Origin: Methylobacterium sp. J-070 | GTDB taxonomy: Bacteria > Pseudomonadota > Alphaproteobacteria > Rhizobiales > Beijerinckiaceae | NCBI RefSeq assembly: GCF_022829385.1 | Contig: NZ_JAKSXX010000201.1 | Span: 62,001-126,000, forward strand | Direction of reading: 5' to 3' | Length of the DNA stretch: 64,000 nt | Shown here: positions 50,377-58,690 of the stretch, one piece after another | Position numbering within the stretch: the first letter of the stretch is position 1 | Layout of the letters: every line of letters starts with the position of its first letter | The notes under the pieces: model-generated | The model's database searches: none | What the model saw: the letters and a program-made list of their open reading frames with translations, nothing else | What the model was told of the DNA's origin: nothing | Translations under genes and position numbers: made by a program

Positions 50377-52478
50377 GCCCTGCGCCGCTTCAGCAGCAGG
50401 GAGCCCGAGATCGGCCGCCCGAGCGCTTCCGAGGTGTCGACCAGCTCGATGAGGTCACGCTGGCGCGTCGCCCCGTTGCAGGCGACCAGCAGCAGCCTGT
50501 CCGCGGCGGCCGCCAGGGGGCCGAGCCGCAGGTTCTCGGTGAGCACGCCGCCGTCCACGATGATCAGCTCGAAGCGGCCCTTCACGCCGGCGATGAAGCG
50601 GGCGACGTTGGCGGGCGTCAGGGCGTCGCGGAGCGGCTTTTCGGTGTCGCCCAGTCCGATCCAACGGGCGCCGCTCTTGGGGTCGGTCTGGATCACGGCG
50701 TTCAGGCTCTGCTCGCCGCGCAGGACGTCGAGGAGTCCGCCCGTGGCGGCGCCGTCGGAGCGCAGGTCGGCCTCGACCAGGAGCACCCGGTCGCCGCGCC
50801 CGACCGCCACGGCGGCCAGCAGGCGGATGACGGCGCGGCGCGCGGCCTCGTCCGCTTCCCCCGACGTCACCAGCAGCGCCAGGGACGCGCCGCCGTCGCT
50901 CGTCGTCGCCGCGAGGTGATCGAGGGTGAAGCTCGCCGCCGCGGCATTGGCACCCCGCGGCCGCAGCCCCGGCAGCACCCCGACGACCGGCGCGTTCGAG
51001 AGCTGCTCCAGCTGGCGCTGCGACAGCACCGTCGGGGCCATGTATTCCCGCATCAGCGCGAGGCCGGCGCCGAGGCCGAGGCCGCCCGCCAGCGCGGCCG
51101 CGACCAGGATGAGCCGGGGCGGCCAGCTCGGATCCTCCGGGGGCCGGGCCGCCGTGATGATCCGGGCGTTCGAGCTGTCGATGCTGCTCTGCTCCTTGAT
51201 CTCGCGGGCGCGCACCAGGAAGCTGTTGTAGACCGAGCGCGACGCCTCGACCTCGCGTTCCAGCTCCCGGAGCTGCACGGACGACTTGGCGGTCGCCGCG
51301 GATTGCCGCTGGAGCCGCTCCAGCTCGGCCGAGAGCGTCCGCTCGTTGGCCTGGGCCCGCTGGGACTCGGTCTCGGCGGCGCCGGCGATGCGGTTCAACT
51401 CGGCGTCGATCAGCCGGCGCACGTCCTGCATCTGCGTGCGGGCGGCGGCGATGAACGGGTGGCGCTCGCCGAGATTGGTGCGCAGGTCCGCCTCCTTGGC
51501 GGCCAGCTCGGCATACTGGCCGCGCAGGCGGTCGATCGCCGCGGACTGGACCGCCTCCGGCATCGCGCCGGATCCGATCGCCTGACCCCGCGCGTCGCGG
51601 ACGCCCTGCAGCCGGGCCTTGGCCTCGGCGGTCCGCGCCCGGGCCGCCACCAGCCTTGTGTTCAGGTCCGTGAGCTGCTGCTCGTTCACGAGGCGGCCGC
51701 TGGACGTGATCAGGCCGTTCTGCGCCTTGTAGTCCTCCAGCTTCTTGTCGGCGCGGCTGACCGCCGTGCGCAATTCGTCGAGGCGTCCCCGCAGGTCCCC
51801 GGCGGCGCGCTTGGCGGCGTCGGAGCGGGCCTCGGTCTGGTCGGCCAAGTAGGCGTTCGCGATGGCGTTGACGATGCCGGCCGAGAGATCGGCGTCCTTC
51901 GTGGTGACCACCACGTCGATCACGAAGACCTTGTCGGCCCGCTTCACCGCGAGCTTGCGGCGCAGCTGGTCGAGCGCCCGGCCGCGCGGGTCGACGGTCC
52001 GCTGCGGCTTCGGGCCGGTGATCCGCTCCCGCAGGGACGCCAGCGCCTGCGCCAGGGGGCTGTCCTCGGGGATTCCGAAGCCCGGCACGGTCTCGAGCCC
52101 CGTCTGGGACACGGCGCGTCCCAGGACCGCGTCCGACTCGATCACCTTCACCTGGCTCTCGACCTGGGCGATGCCGCCGTCCGGCGAGAGCGCGCCCGGG
52201 TTGACGTCGTTGGAGACGACCTGCCGGTCCCGTGGATCGATCAGGATCTGGGCCGTCGCCGTGTAGAGGGCCGGCGTGAGCAGCGCATAGGCCAGGACGG
52301 CGAGGCCGAGGAGCAGGGCCGTCCCGAGCACGAGCGCCTTGCGCCGCCACAGGATGCGCCAGAGGTCGCCGAACTCGGCCGTGGTGTCCGGCCGGCCCGG
52401 GCCCGGCCGCTCGGGCGGCACCGCCTGCACGGGTGCCAGCCAGGTCGCGACAGCAATGTTATGGTCGATCTGTGTCAC
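50373..52478 (-). CDS. Wzc/GumC-type polysaccharide co-polymerase, kinase domain degenerate
   Basis: A 701-residue inner-membrane protein. Residues 49-69 are the first transmembrane helix, followed by a Wzz domain, a long coiled coil (about 200-430) and a second helix (about 455-475). A cytoplasmic BY-kinase-like domain ends the protein. In that domain the P-loop is TSGEADEAARRA (538-549) with no GKS/T, while the second Walker A' is kept as LLVEADLR (567-573) and the Walker B region is ELIIVDGG. There is no tyrosine cluster at the C terminus. It therefore probably sets chain length without autophosphorylation. The GTG at 52478 is the start. Confidence 0.9.
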   Translation of the reverse strand: MTQIDHNIAVATWLAPVQAVPPERPGPGRPDTTAEFGDLWRILWRRKALVLGTALLLGLAVLAYALLTPALYTATAQILIDPRDRQVVSNDVNPGALSPDGGIAQVESQVKVIESDAVLGRAVSQTGLETVPGFGIPEDSPLAQALASLRERITGPKPQRTVDPRGRALDQLRRKLAVKRADKVFVIDVVVTTKDADLSAGIVNAIANAYLADQTEARSDAAKRAAGDLRGRLDELRTAVSRADKKLEDYKAQNGLITSSGRLVNEQQLTDLNTRLVAARARTAEAKARLQGVRDARGQAIGSGAMPEAVQSAAIDRLRGQYAELAAKEADLRTNLGERHPFIAAARTQMQDVRRLIDAELNRIAGAAETESQRAQANERTLSAELERLQRQSAATAKSSVQLRELEREVEASRSVYNSFLVRAREIKEQSSIDSSNARIITAARPPEDPSWPPRLILVAAALAGGLGLGAGLALMREYMAPTVLSQRQLEQLSNAPVVGVLPGLRPRGANAAAASFTLDHLAATTSDGGASLALLVTSGEADEAARRAVIRLLAAVAVGRGDRVLLVEADLRSDGAATGGLLDVLRGEQSLNAVIQTDPKSGARWIGLGDTEKPLRDALTPANVARFIAGVKGRFELIIVDGGVLTENLRLGPLAAAADRLLLVACNGATRQRDLIELVDTSEALGRPISGSLLLKRRRA

Positions 52479-52739
52479 GATCGGTCACCGGCGTCTCGAT
52501 CTGGTTCAGCCCCGGGCGGGCACTCGTCCTCACTGCAAGAGTCGCGCAGGCAGCTGGCAAGGCGTCAAGACTGCCAACGCTCCATAAAAGGTCGCCCTTT
52601 ACTGAAGTGATGGTGAACAATCTCGGCAATCCTGACCGATGTCTCGAAGATTATCATTCCTGTTACGGTTTGGGGAGTAGGTGGGTGCCCGGTTCGTTCA
52701 TCGACCGATCCCCTGCGCTGAGCGGGAGCCCGCGCGCCG

Positions 52740-54293
52740 ATGCATGTGAGAGTTCGCCTCGACGGCGCACGGAGGCGGCGTTGGCACGCGGCGCTGCTGC
52801 GGCGCCTCTCCGATACGCCCGGGATCAGTTCCGTCGACATCGACGATACGCCCGCATCCGTGTCCTGGCCGGCGACGGCCGACCTGCTGTTCCGGCTGGA
52901 GGCGCTGGTCCACGGCCTGCAGCAGCTCGGCTCGGCTCCGCTGTCGGCCGCCGAACTCGACCCGTGGCGCCGGGCCGCCGCGGCGCCCGATCTGGTGCTC
53001 GACCTCTGCGGCGATGTGCCGGCCGGTTCCGCGACGTGGCGGGTGGCCTTCGACGGCCATCTCGGCGAGCAGGCTCTGCTCGCGAGCCTGCTCGCCAACG
53101 CGGTACCGCACCTCGCGCTGATCGCGGATGGGATCCTCCTCGTCGAGGGCCGGCTCGGCGCCGATCGCCCCGGGATCGTGCTCGCCAGCTTCGACGACGC
53201 GCTCGCCCGCACGGTGACGCTGATCGCCACGGCCCTGCGTCGCCGGATTGCCGGGCACCCCTCCGACGCGGCCGCGCCCACGATCCGCGGCGTCGACCTC
53301 ACGGTGCCGGCTCTGGGCGCGCGGGCCGGGCGGATGCTCGCCGCCGCCCTCGTCCACCGGCTGTACCGGCTCTGCTACAACGCCCCGCATTGGCGCTGCG
53401 GCTGGCGCTGGCTGACCGGACCCGACCTGATCGACCTGGGGCGCCACCCCGATTCGGGCTGGACCGTGCTGCCGGATGACGGCAGCCGGTTCTACGCCGA
53501 TCCCTTTCCGATTGCCTTCGGCGGCACGACGCACGTCTTCGTCGAGGATTTTCCCCACGCGACCGGCAAGGCGATCATCTCGGCGGTCCGGTTCGGCCCG
53601 AACGGGCCCGAGGGGACGCCGGTTCCGGTCCTCGAGGAGGCCCATCACCTCTCCTACCCGTTCGTGTTCGAGCGCGAGGGCAGCGTCTGGATGGTGCCGG
53701 AGAGTTCGGCAGCCGGGACGGTCGATCTCTATCGCGCCACGCGCTTCCCCGGCGGCTGGATCAAGGAGGCGACGCTCCTGTCCAACGTGGTGGCGAGCGA
53801 CGCGACCCTCGTCGCGCACGCGGGACGCTGGTGGATCTTCGCAACCGTGCGGGATGCCGCGCCCGACGCGCCCGCCGGATCGGGCTCCTTCCATGATGCG
53901 CTCCATCTCTGGTCCGCTCCGGATTTCCGCGGCCCCTACACGCCGCATCCGGCCAATCCCGTCCTGATCGATCCCGCGGTGGCGCGCCCCGCCGGACGGA
54001 TCGTCGTGCGCGGGGGACATCTGATCCGGCCGGTCCAGGACTGCGCAACGGGATACGGCCGCGCCCTGGCGCTGGCACGGATCGACCGCCTCGACCTGGA
54101 CGGTTTCGCCCAGACCGTGATCGCCCGGATCGGGGCCGGCCCGGCCTGGCCCGGGAGCCGCCTGCATACCGTGAACGCCGGCGGCGGGATCGAATGCATC
54201 GACGGGTCCGGGCGCGCACCGCGCTTTGCGCTCTTCGGCCGCCCGCGGATGAGCCGGAGCGAGCCCGGCCTGGCCTGCGGCGCCTCCCGGTAG
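52740..54293 (+). CDS. GINT1-like glucosamine-transferase-family protein
   Basis: A 517-residue cytoplasmic protein. The N-terminal 190 residues resemble a formyltransferase-like fold in which LVLDLCGDVP replaces the usual segment. The C-terminal part (about 205-510) is a beta-propeller with WLPDDGSRFYADPFP-like repeats (LPDDGSRFYADPFPIAFGG, VFVEDFPHATGKAIIS, LSYPFVFEREGSVWMVPES). This resembles the region shared with plant glucosamine inositolphosphorylceramide transferase 1. Proteins of this kind recur in bacterial EPS clusters; their exact reaction is unknown. It is divergent from the co-polymerase gene across a 261-base AT-richer promoter region. Confidence 0.75.
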   Translation: MHVRVRLDGARRRRWHAALLRRLSDTPGISSVDIDDTPASVSWPATADLLFRLEALVHGLQQLGSAPLSAAELDPWRRAAAAPDLVLDLCGDVPAGSATWRVAFDGHLGEQALLASLLANAVPHLALIADGILLVEGRLGADRPGIVLASFDDALARTVTLIATALRRRIAGHPSDAAAPTIRGVDLTVPALGARAGRMLAAALVHRLYRLCYNAPHWRCGWRWLTGPDLIDLGRHPDSGWTVLPDDGSRFYADPFPIAFGGTTHVFVEDFPHATGKAIISAVRFGPNGPEGTPVPVLEEAHHLSYPFVFEREGSVWMVPESSAAGTVDLYRATRFPGGWIKEATLLSNVVASDATLVAHAGRWWIFATVRDAAPDAPAGSGSFHDALHLWSAPDFRGPYTPHPANPVLIDPAVARPAGRIVVRGGHLIRPVQDCATGYGRALALARIDRLDLDGFAQTVIARIGAGPAWPGSRLHTVNAGGGIECIDGSGRAPRFALFGRPRMSRSEPGLACGASR

Positions 54294-54404
54294 CGCGTTC
54301 CGGCGGCCGCCGGCTTCCGAGCCGGGCGCGCCGTGTCGCGCGCGCGGCCGTGAGGCGGCGACATTTTCGACCGCGCGGCCCTGGCGGGAGCGGGCCCGTA
54401 CCGC

Positions 54405-54545
54405 TACATGTCGGTGGCGGGGCTGCAGAGTTCGTCAGGAGCACTATCCCCGGGGCCTTATCGACTCCCTCGGGAGCTGTCCCTGGCCTCGTCCCTGGAC
54501 CTGGCCAACACGGCGCCCACCTACGCTGTAGGTTTCCCGGGATCG
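54405..54545 (+). ncRNA. ssrS: 6S RNA
   Basis: The stretch directly upstream of the 5-FCL gene contains the features of alphaproteobacterial 6S RNA. These are GAGTTCGTCAGGAGC on the 5' side, GGGGCCTTATCGACTCCC before the apical part, CTGGCC and GGCGCCCACCTACG on the 3' side, and a closing stem between GGTGGCGG (5' end) and CGCCCACC. A short ACCTAC-GCT-GTAGGT hairpin and TTT mark the 3' end. 6S RNA followed by ygfA/fau is a conserved arrangement. Ends are approximate. The RNA mimics an open promoter and holds sigma-70 RNA polymerase in stationary phase. Confidence 0.8.
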
Positions 54546-54562
54546 ATCCTCCAACGGCTCAC

Positions 54563-55174
54563 GTGGCTCCGCACTCGCCTATTTCCGACGCCGGCTCGAC
54601 GGACCTGACGCGCAAGGGGGATCTCCGCCGGGCCGCCCTCGCCGCCCGCGACGCCCTGGATCCGGCCGCGCGCCAGGCCGCGTCCGCCGCCATCGCGCGG
54701 GCGCTCCTCGCCCTGCCCGAACTCGCAGATGCCCGTCTGGTCGGCGCCTTCTGGCCGATCCGCAGCGAGGTCGATCCGCGCCCCGCCGCCGAGGGTCTGC
54801 GCGCCCGCGGACAGGCCGTGGCGCTGCCGCAGGTCACGCCGGACGGCCTCGTCTTCCGGGCCTGGCGCCCGGGCGACGCGCTCGTCGCCGGCCGCTTCGG
54901 CCTCAGCGAGCCGGACCCGTCGCTGCCGCCGGTCGAACCGGACGCCCTGATCGTGCCCCTGGCCGCCTTCGACCGGACCGGCCAGCGCATCGGCTACGGC
55001 CGCGGCTACTACGACGGCGCGATCGCGCGCCTGTCCCGCACCGGCCCGGTCCTCACCGTCGGCGTCGGCTTCGCCGCCCAGGAGGTGGATCGGGTTCCGG
55101 CCGAGCCGCATGACCGGCCCCTCCGATTCGTCATCACCGAGGCCGGCGTGATCCGCTGCGCCGGGACCGCCTGA
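54563..55174 (+). CDS. fau: 5-formyltetrahydrofolate cyclo-ligase
   Basis: Converts 5-formyl-THF to 5,10-methenyl-THF with ATP. The 203-residue protein (start at GTG 54563, uncertain) has VGAFWPIRSEVDPRP, LVPLAAFDRTGQRIGYGRGYYDGAI, which is the family signature, and VGVGFAAQEVDRVPAEPHDRPL. It follows 6S RNA, as ygfA does in E. coli, and precedes a YmdB-like gene by 3 bases, so the two are one transcription unit. Confidence 0.93.
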   Translation: MAPHSPISDAGSTDLTRKGDLRRAALAARDALDPAARQAASAAIARALLALPELADARLVGAFWPIRSEVDPRPAAEGLRARGQAVALPQVTPDGLVFRAWRPGDALVAGRFGLSEPDPSLPPVEPDALIVPLAAFDRTGQRIGYGRGYYDGAIARLSRTGPVLTVGVGFAAQEVDRVPAEPHDRPLRFVITEAGVIRCAGTA

Positions 55175-55177
55175 CCC

Positions 55178-55996
55178 ATGCGGCTGCTCTTCCTCGGCGA
55201 TGTCGTGGGGCGTTCGGGCCGCACCGTGGTCTGCGAGACCCTGCCCCGCCTGCGCGAGCGCTGGCGCCTCGACTGCGTAGTGGTCAACGGCGAGAACGCC
55301 GCCGGCGGCTTCGGCATCTCCGAGGCGATCTGCGACGAGTTGCTCCAGGCGGGCGCCGACGCGGTGACGCTCGGCAATCACAGCTTCGACCAGCGGGAGG
55401 CGCTGGTGTTTATCGCCCGCCAGCCGCGGCTGGTGCGGCCGGCGAATTATCCCCCCGGCACGCCGGGCCGCGGCGCGACGGTGGTCGAGACGCAAGGGGG
55501 CGCCCGCGTGCTGGTGGTCAACGTGATGGGCCGCGTCTTCCTCGACCCGATGGACGATCCGTTCACCGCCGTGGAGCGCGAGATCTCCGTCTGCCCGCTC
55601 GGTGCGGCGGCCGACGCCGTTGTGGTCGACGTCCACGCGGAGGCGACCAGCGAGAAGCAGGCCTTCGGCCACTACCTCGACGGCCGCGCCAGCCTCGTCG
55701 TCGGCACCCACACCCATACTCCGACCGCCGACCACCGGATCCTTCCGGGCGGGACGGCCTACATGTCGGATGCCGGCATGTGCGGCGACTACGATTCGGT
55801 CATCGGCATGCAGAAGGACGAGCCGATCCGCCGGATGATCCAGAAGACGCCGGGCTCCCGCTGGGAGGTCGCCGGCGGAGAGGCGACCTTGAGCGGCATC
55901 GCCGTGGAGCTGGACGCGCGCGGCCTTGCCACCCGCGTCGCCGCGATCCGCCTCGGACCGCACCTCGAGGAGAGCCGGCCGCAGTTCTGGGATTAG
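55178..55996 (+). CDS. YmdB-type metallophosphoesterase
   Basis: A 272-residue calcineurin-like phosphoesterase of the TIGR00282 family, represented by Bacillus YmdB, which acts on cyclic nucleotides. The metal ligands are visible in LLFLGDVVGRSG (Asp8), VVVNGENAAGG (Glu39, Asn40 region), TLGNHSFDQ, VDVHAEATSEK and GTHTHTPTADHR. All are present, so it should be active. It starts 3 bases after the 5-FCL stop. Confidence 0.92.
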   Translation: MRLLFLGDVVGRSGRTVVCETLPRLRERWRLDCVVVNGENAAGGFGISEAICDELLQAGADAVTLGNHSFDQREALVFIARQPRLVRPANYPPGTPGRGATVVETQGGARVLVVNVMGRVFLDPMDDPFTAVEREISVCPLGAAADAVVVDVHAEATSEKQAFGHYLDGRASLVVGTHTHTPTADHRILPGGTAYMSDAGMCGDYDSVIGMQKDEPIRRMIQKTPGSRWEVAGGEATLSGIAVELDARGLATRVAAIRLGPHLEESRPQFWD

Positions 55997-56186
55997 CGTG
56001 CGCCGGCGCCGCCGCCTCAACCCGTGCGCGTCCCATTAACGGCCGGGGGCCGTTGACGATCGCGGCGCGATCGGGGACGGCTCCGGCGCGGCCTGCGCGT
56101 GACTTGATCGCGTGCCGGGCCCACCCCACAGTGACCGCGACGGGCGCCGCCGGCGACCGCAACTCGAGATCAGGTTAGAGCGATCG

Positions 56187-57161
56187 ATGGCTGCCCGCGA
56201 GACCGGCGAAGGCAGGAGAGAACCGCTGGCGCGGCCCGGGATCTATCTCGGGCGCATGCTGGTCTTCTTGATCCTGGTCGGCTTCCTGGCCTTCATCCTG
56301 TTCAAGCAGATCACGCCGGCGTTCCTGGCCAATCCCGGGCTCAACGGTCTCATCCTCGGCGTGCTGCTGATCGCGGTCGTGATCGCGTTCGGGCAGGTCG
56401 TGCGGCTGTTCCGCGAGACCACCTACGTCAACGCCGTGGCGAGCGGTGCCCAGGCCAAACGGCCGCCGGCCCTGCTGGCACCCCTGGCGCCGATGATCGC
56501 CGCCCGCGCGGCCGGGTCGACCCTGCCGGGCACCGAGGGCTACCTCGACACCATCGCGGCGCGGCTCGACGAAGGGCGCGAGATCCTGCGCTACATCGCC
56601 GGCATCCTGATCCTCCTCGGCCTGCTCGGCACGTTCTGGGGCCTGATCGACACGCTCTCGGCGGTGGGCGGCGTGATCAAGGGGATGCGCGGCGGCGGCG
56701 ATGCCGGCGTGATGTTCGACGAGCTGAAATCCGGTCTGGCCGTGCCCCTGTCGGGAATCGGCCTCGCCTTCTCGGCCTCGCTGTTCGGCCTCGCCTCCTC
56801 GCTGATCACGGGCTTTCTGGAACTGCAGGCGGGGCAGGCCCATGCCCGGTTCCACAACGAACTTCAGGACTGGCTGATGTCGGGGGCGGCCGCCGCCGAG
56901 GCTTCGGGCCCCGCGGTGGCGACGGGTGCAGGCGCACAGGACCTGAAGGAGGCCGTGGATCGCCTGACCGCGATGGTGGCCGAGGGGGGGAGCAGCCGCG
57001 CCGCCACCCTCGCCATGACCAATCTGGCCGAGGGCATCCAGGGCCTCGTCCAGCACATGCGGGCCGAGCAGCAGATGATTCGCGACTGGGTCGAGGCGCA
57101 GGCCAACCGCGAGCGCGAGCTGAAGCAGGTGCTCGACAGGCTCGGGCGGGAGCGGGTCTAG
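56187..57161 (+). CDS. MotA/TolQ/ExbB-like proton-channel protein
   Basis: A 324-residue membrane protein: one helix at about 23-45 and another at 52-72, then a cytoplasmic loop. The MotA-type pair follows: ILRYIAGILILLGLLGTFWGLIDTL at about 131-155 and PLSGIGLAFSASLFGLASSLITGF at about 190-213. The C-terminal 100 residues are helical and charged, suited to a coiled tail (NRERELKQVLDRLGRERV). It overlaps the OmpA-like gene by one base (TAGTG), so the two are a coupled stator-like pair. It is neither flagellar MotA (no flagellar genes nearby) nor TolQ (no TolR/TolA). Confidence 0.85.
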   Translation: MAARETGEGRREPLARPGIYLGRMLVFLILVGFLAFILFKQITPAFLANPGLNGLILGVLLIAVVIAFGQVVRLFRETTYVNAVASGAQAKRPPALLAPLAPMIAARAAGSTLPGTEGYLDTIAARLDEGREILRYIAGILILLGLLGTFWGLIDTLSAVGGVIKGMRGGGDAGVMFDELKSGLAVPLSGIGLAFSASLFGLASSLITGFLELQAGQAHARFHNELQDWLMSGAAAAEASGPAVATGAGAQDLKEAVDRLTAMVAEGGSSRAATLAMTNLAEGIQGLVQHMRAEQQMIRDWVEAQANRERELKQVLDRLGRERV

Positions 57162-58174
57162 TGGCATCCCGGGCGGCGCGCTCCCGGCGCACCCTCAACG
57201 TCTGGCCCGGCTACGTCGACGCCCTGGCGACGCTGCTGCTGTCGGTGGTGTTCCTGCTCACGGTGTTCGTGGTGGGCCAGTTCTTCCTGTCCCAGGAACT
57301 GACCGGGCGCGACGAGACCCTGGCCAGGCTCAACCGCCAGATCGCCGACCTCACCGACCTGCTGGCGCTGGAGCGGTCGAACCGCCGCAACCAGGAGGAG
57401 GAGGCGCGCAACCTCCGCACGACGCTGGCCGGCGTCGAGAGCGAGCGCGATCAAGCCAAGTCCCAGGCCGAGGCCGCCACCGTCAGCCAGGGCGCGGTGG
57501 CGCCGCTCGACAAGCAGCTCGAGGCGGAGCGCGGCGCCACCAAGCGGGCGTTGTCCCAGATCGACCTCCTGAACGAGCAGATCGGCGCCATGCGCCGCCA
57601 GCTCGCCGCCCTGGAGGATGCGCTGGCCGCCTCCGAGAGCCGCGACCGGGAATCCCAGGCGCGCATCGCCGAGCTCGGAAGCCGCCTGAACGTCGCGCTG
57701 GCGCAGAAGGTTCAGGAACTCGCCCGCTACCGGTCCGACTTCTTCGGCCGCCTCCGCCAGATCCTCGGCAACCGTTCGGATATCCGCGTGGTCGGGGACC
57801 GGTTCGTCCTCCAGGCCGAAGTCCTGTTCCCGGCGGGCTCCGCGTCTCTGAAGCCCGAGGCCGGTCCCGAACTCGACCGGATCGCCGCGGCCATCTCGGA
57901 TCTCGCCAAAGAGATCCCGGCGGACCTGCCCTGGGTCCTGCGGGTCGACGGCCACACCGACGCGCGGCCGATCAGCACGCCGCAATTTCCCTCGAACTGG
58001 GCGCTCTCTGCCGCCCGCGCCATCGCGGTGGTGCAGTACATGGCCGGGAAGGGCATCCCGCCGCAGCATCTGCTGGCGGGCGCCTTCGGCGAGTTCCAGC
58101 CCCTCGACTCCGGCACCACCGAGGAGGCCTACGCCCGGAACCGCCGGATCGAGCTGAAGCTCACGGAGCGGTAG
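57161..58174 (+). CDS. MotB/OmpA-like peptidoglycan-binding stator partner
   Basis: A 337-residue protein with one N-terminal helix (about 19-44), whose Asp20 in YVDALATLLLSV is at the place of the proton-carrying Asp of MotB. A coiled coil of about 150 residues follows (LARLNRQIADL through LNVALAQKVQELARY). The OmpA domain at about 215-335 has VLRVDGHTDARPI and NWALSAARAIAV. It would anchor the proton-channel complex to the cell wall. The GTG overlaps the previous stop. It is a rotary or torque module of unknown task. Confidence 0.88.
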   Translation: MASRAARSRRTLNVWPGYVDALATLLLSVVFLLTVFVVGQFFLSQELTGRDETLARLNRQIADLTDLLALERSNRRNQEEEARNLRTTLAGVESERDQAKSQAEAATVSQGAVAPLDKQLEAERGATKRALSQIDLLNEQIGAMRRQLAALEDALAASESRDRESQARIAELGSRLNVALAQKVQELARYRSDFFGRLRQILGNRSDIRVVGDRFVLQAEVLFPAGSASLKPEAGPELDRIAAAISDLAKEIPADLPWVLRVDGHTDARPISTPQFPSNWALSAARAIAVVQYMAGKGIPPQHLLAGAFGEFQPLDSGTTEEAYARNRRIELKLTER

Positions 58175-58652
58175 CCCGGGCGTCCCATTCGGGGCGGAGG
58201 ATCGACATCAGGTACATCGACCGGAAACCGCCCGTCGCCGTCCTGCGGATGTCCCGCAGGATGCCCTCCTCGCGAAATCCGGCCTTGGCGTAGGCGGCCC
58301 GGGCGCGGGCGTTGTCGGTGTAGACCATCAGCTCGATCCGGTGCGAGCCCCGCGCCTCGAAGCCGTGGCGCAGGACCTCCCGCAGCAGCGCGCCGCCGAG
58401 GCCGCGTCCCGGTTCCGCCACGGCGATGCGTCGGAGCAGCGTGCAGGCCTCCGCCAGGACGGCCTCCTGCAGCATCGCGAAACCGACCGGTTCGCCGGCG
58501 TCGAGCAGCAGCCAATACTCGGAGGTCGACGCCATCGCGCGCGCATGTTCCTCCGCCGACCAGCGCCCGACCAGGCCGGCGAAGCCGTCGCCGCGTTCGA
58601 GGCGCATGATCGCCGGGATATCGAGCGGCCCGGCCGCCCTGAAGGTCTGCAC
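58161..58652 (-). CDS. GNAT-family N-acetyltransferase
   Basis: A 163-residue GNAT (start GTG 58652, chosen because GGAGGGG precedes it; a TTG at 58694 would overlap the desulfhydrase stop). The acetyl-CoA motif is AVAEPGRGLGGALLREVLRHG, then IELMVYTDNARARAAYAKAGF and EEGILRDIRR, as in RimJ/RimL-like enzymes. Substrate unknown. The last 14 bases overlap the OmpA-like gene on the other strand. Confidence 0.85.
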   Translation of the reverse strand: MQTFRAAGPLDIPAIMRLERGDGFAGLVGRWSAEEHARAMASTSEYWLLLDAGEPVGFAMLQEAVLAEACTLLRRIAVAEPGRGLGGALLREVLRHGFEARGSHRIELMVYTDNARARAAYAKAGFREEGILRDIRRTATGGFRSMYLMSILRPEWDARATAP

Positions 58653-58690
58653 GCGCCCCTCCAGGCCGCAGGATTGCCGAGGCGGCGCGC

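Noticed and set aside
56187..58174. Zorya defence system (ZorA/ZorB) suggested by the MotA and OmpA-like pair
   Set aside because: The neighbours are a YmdB-like gene and a GNAT; no ZorC, ZorD or ZorE nuclease or helicase is present, and the MotA-like protein lacks the very long tail of ZorA.
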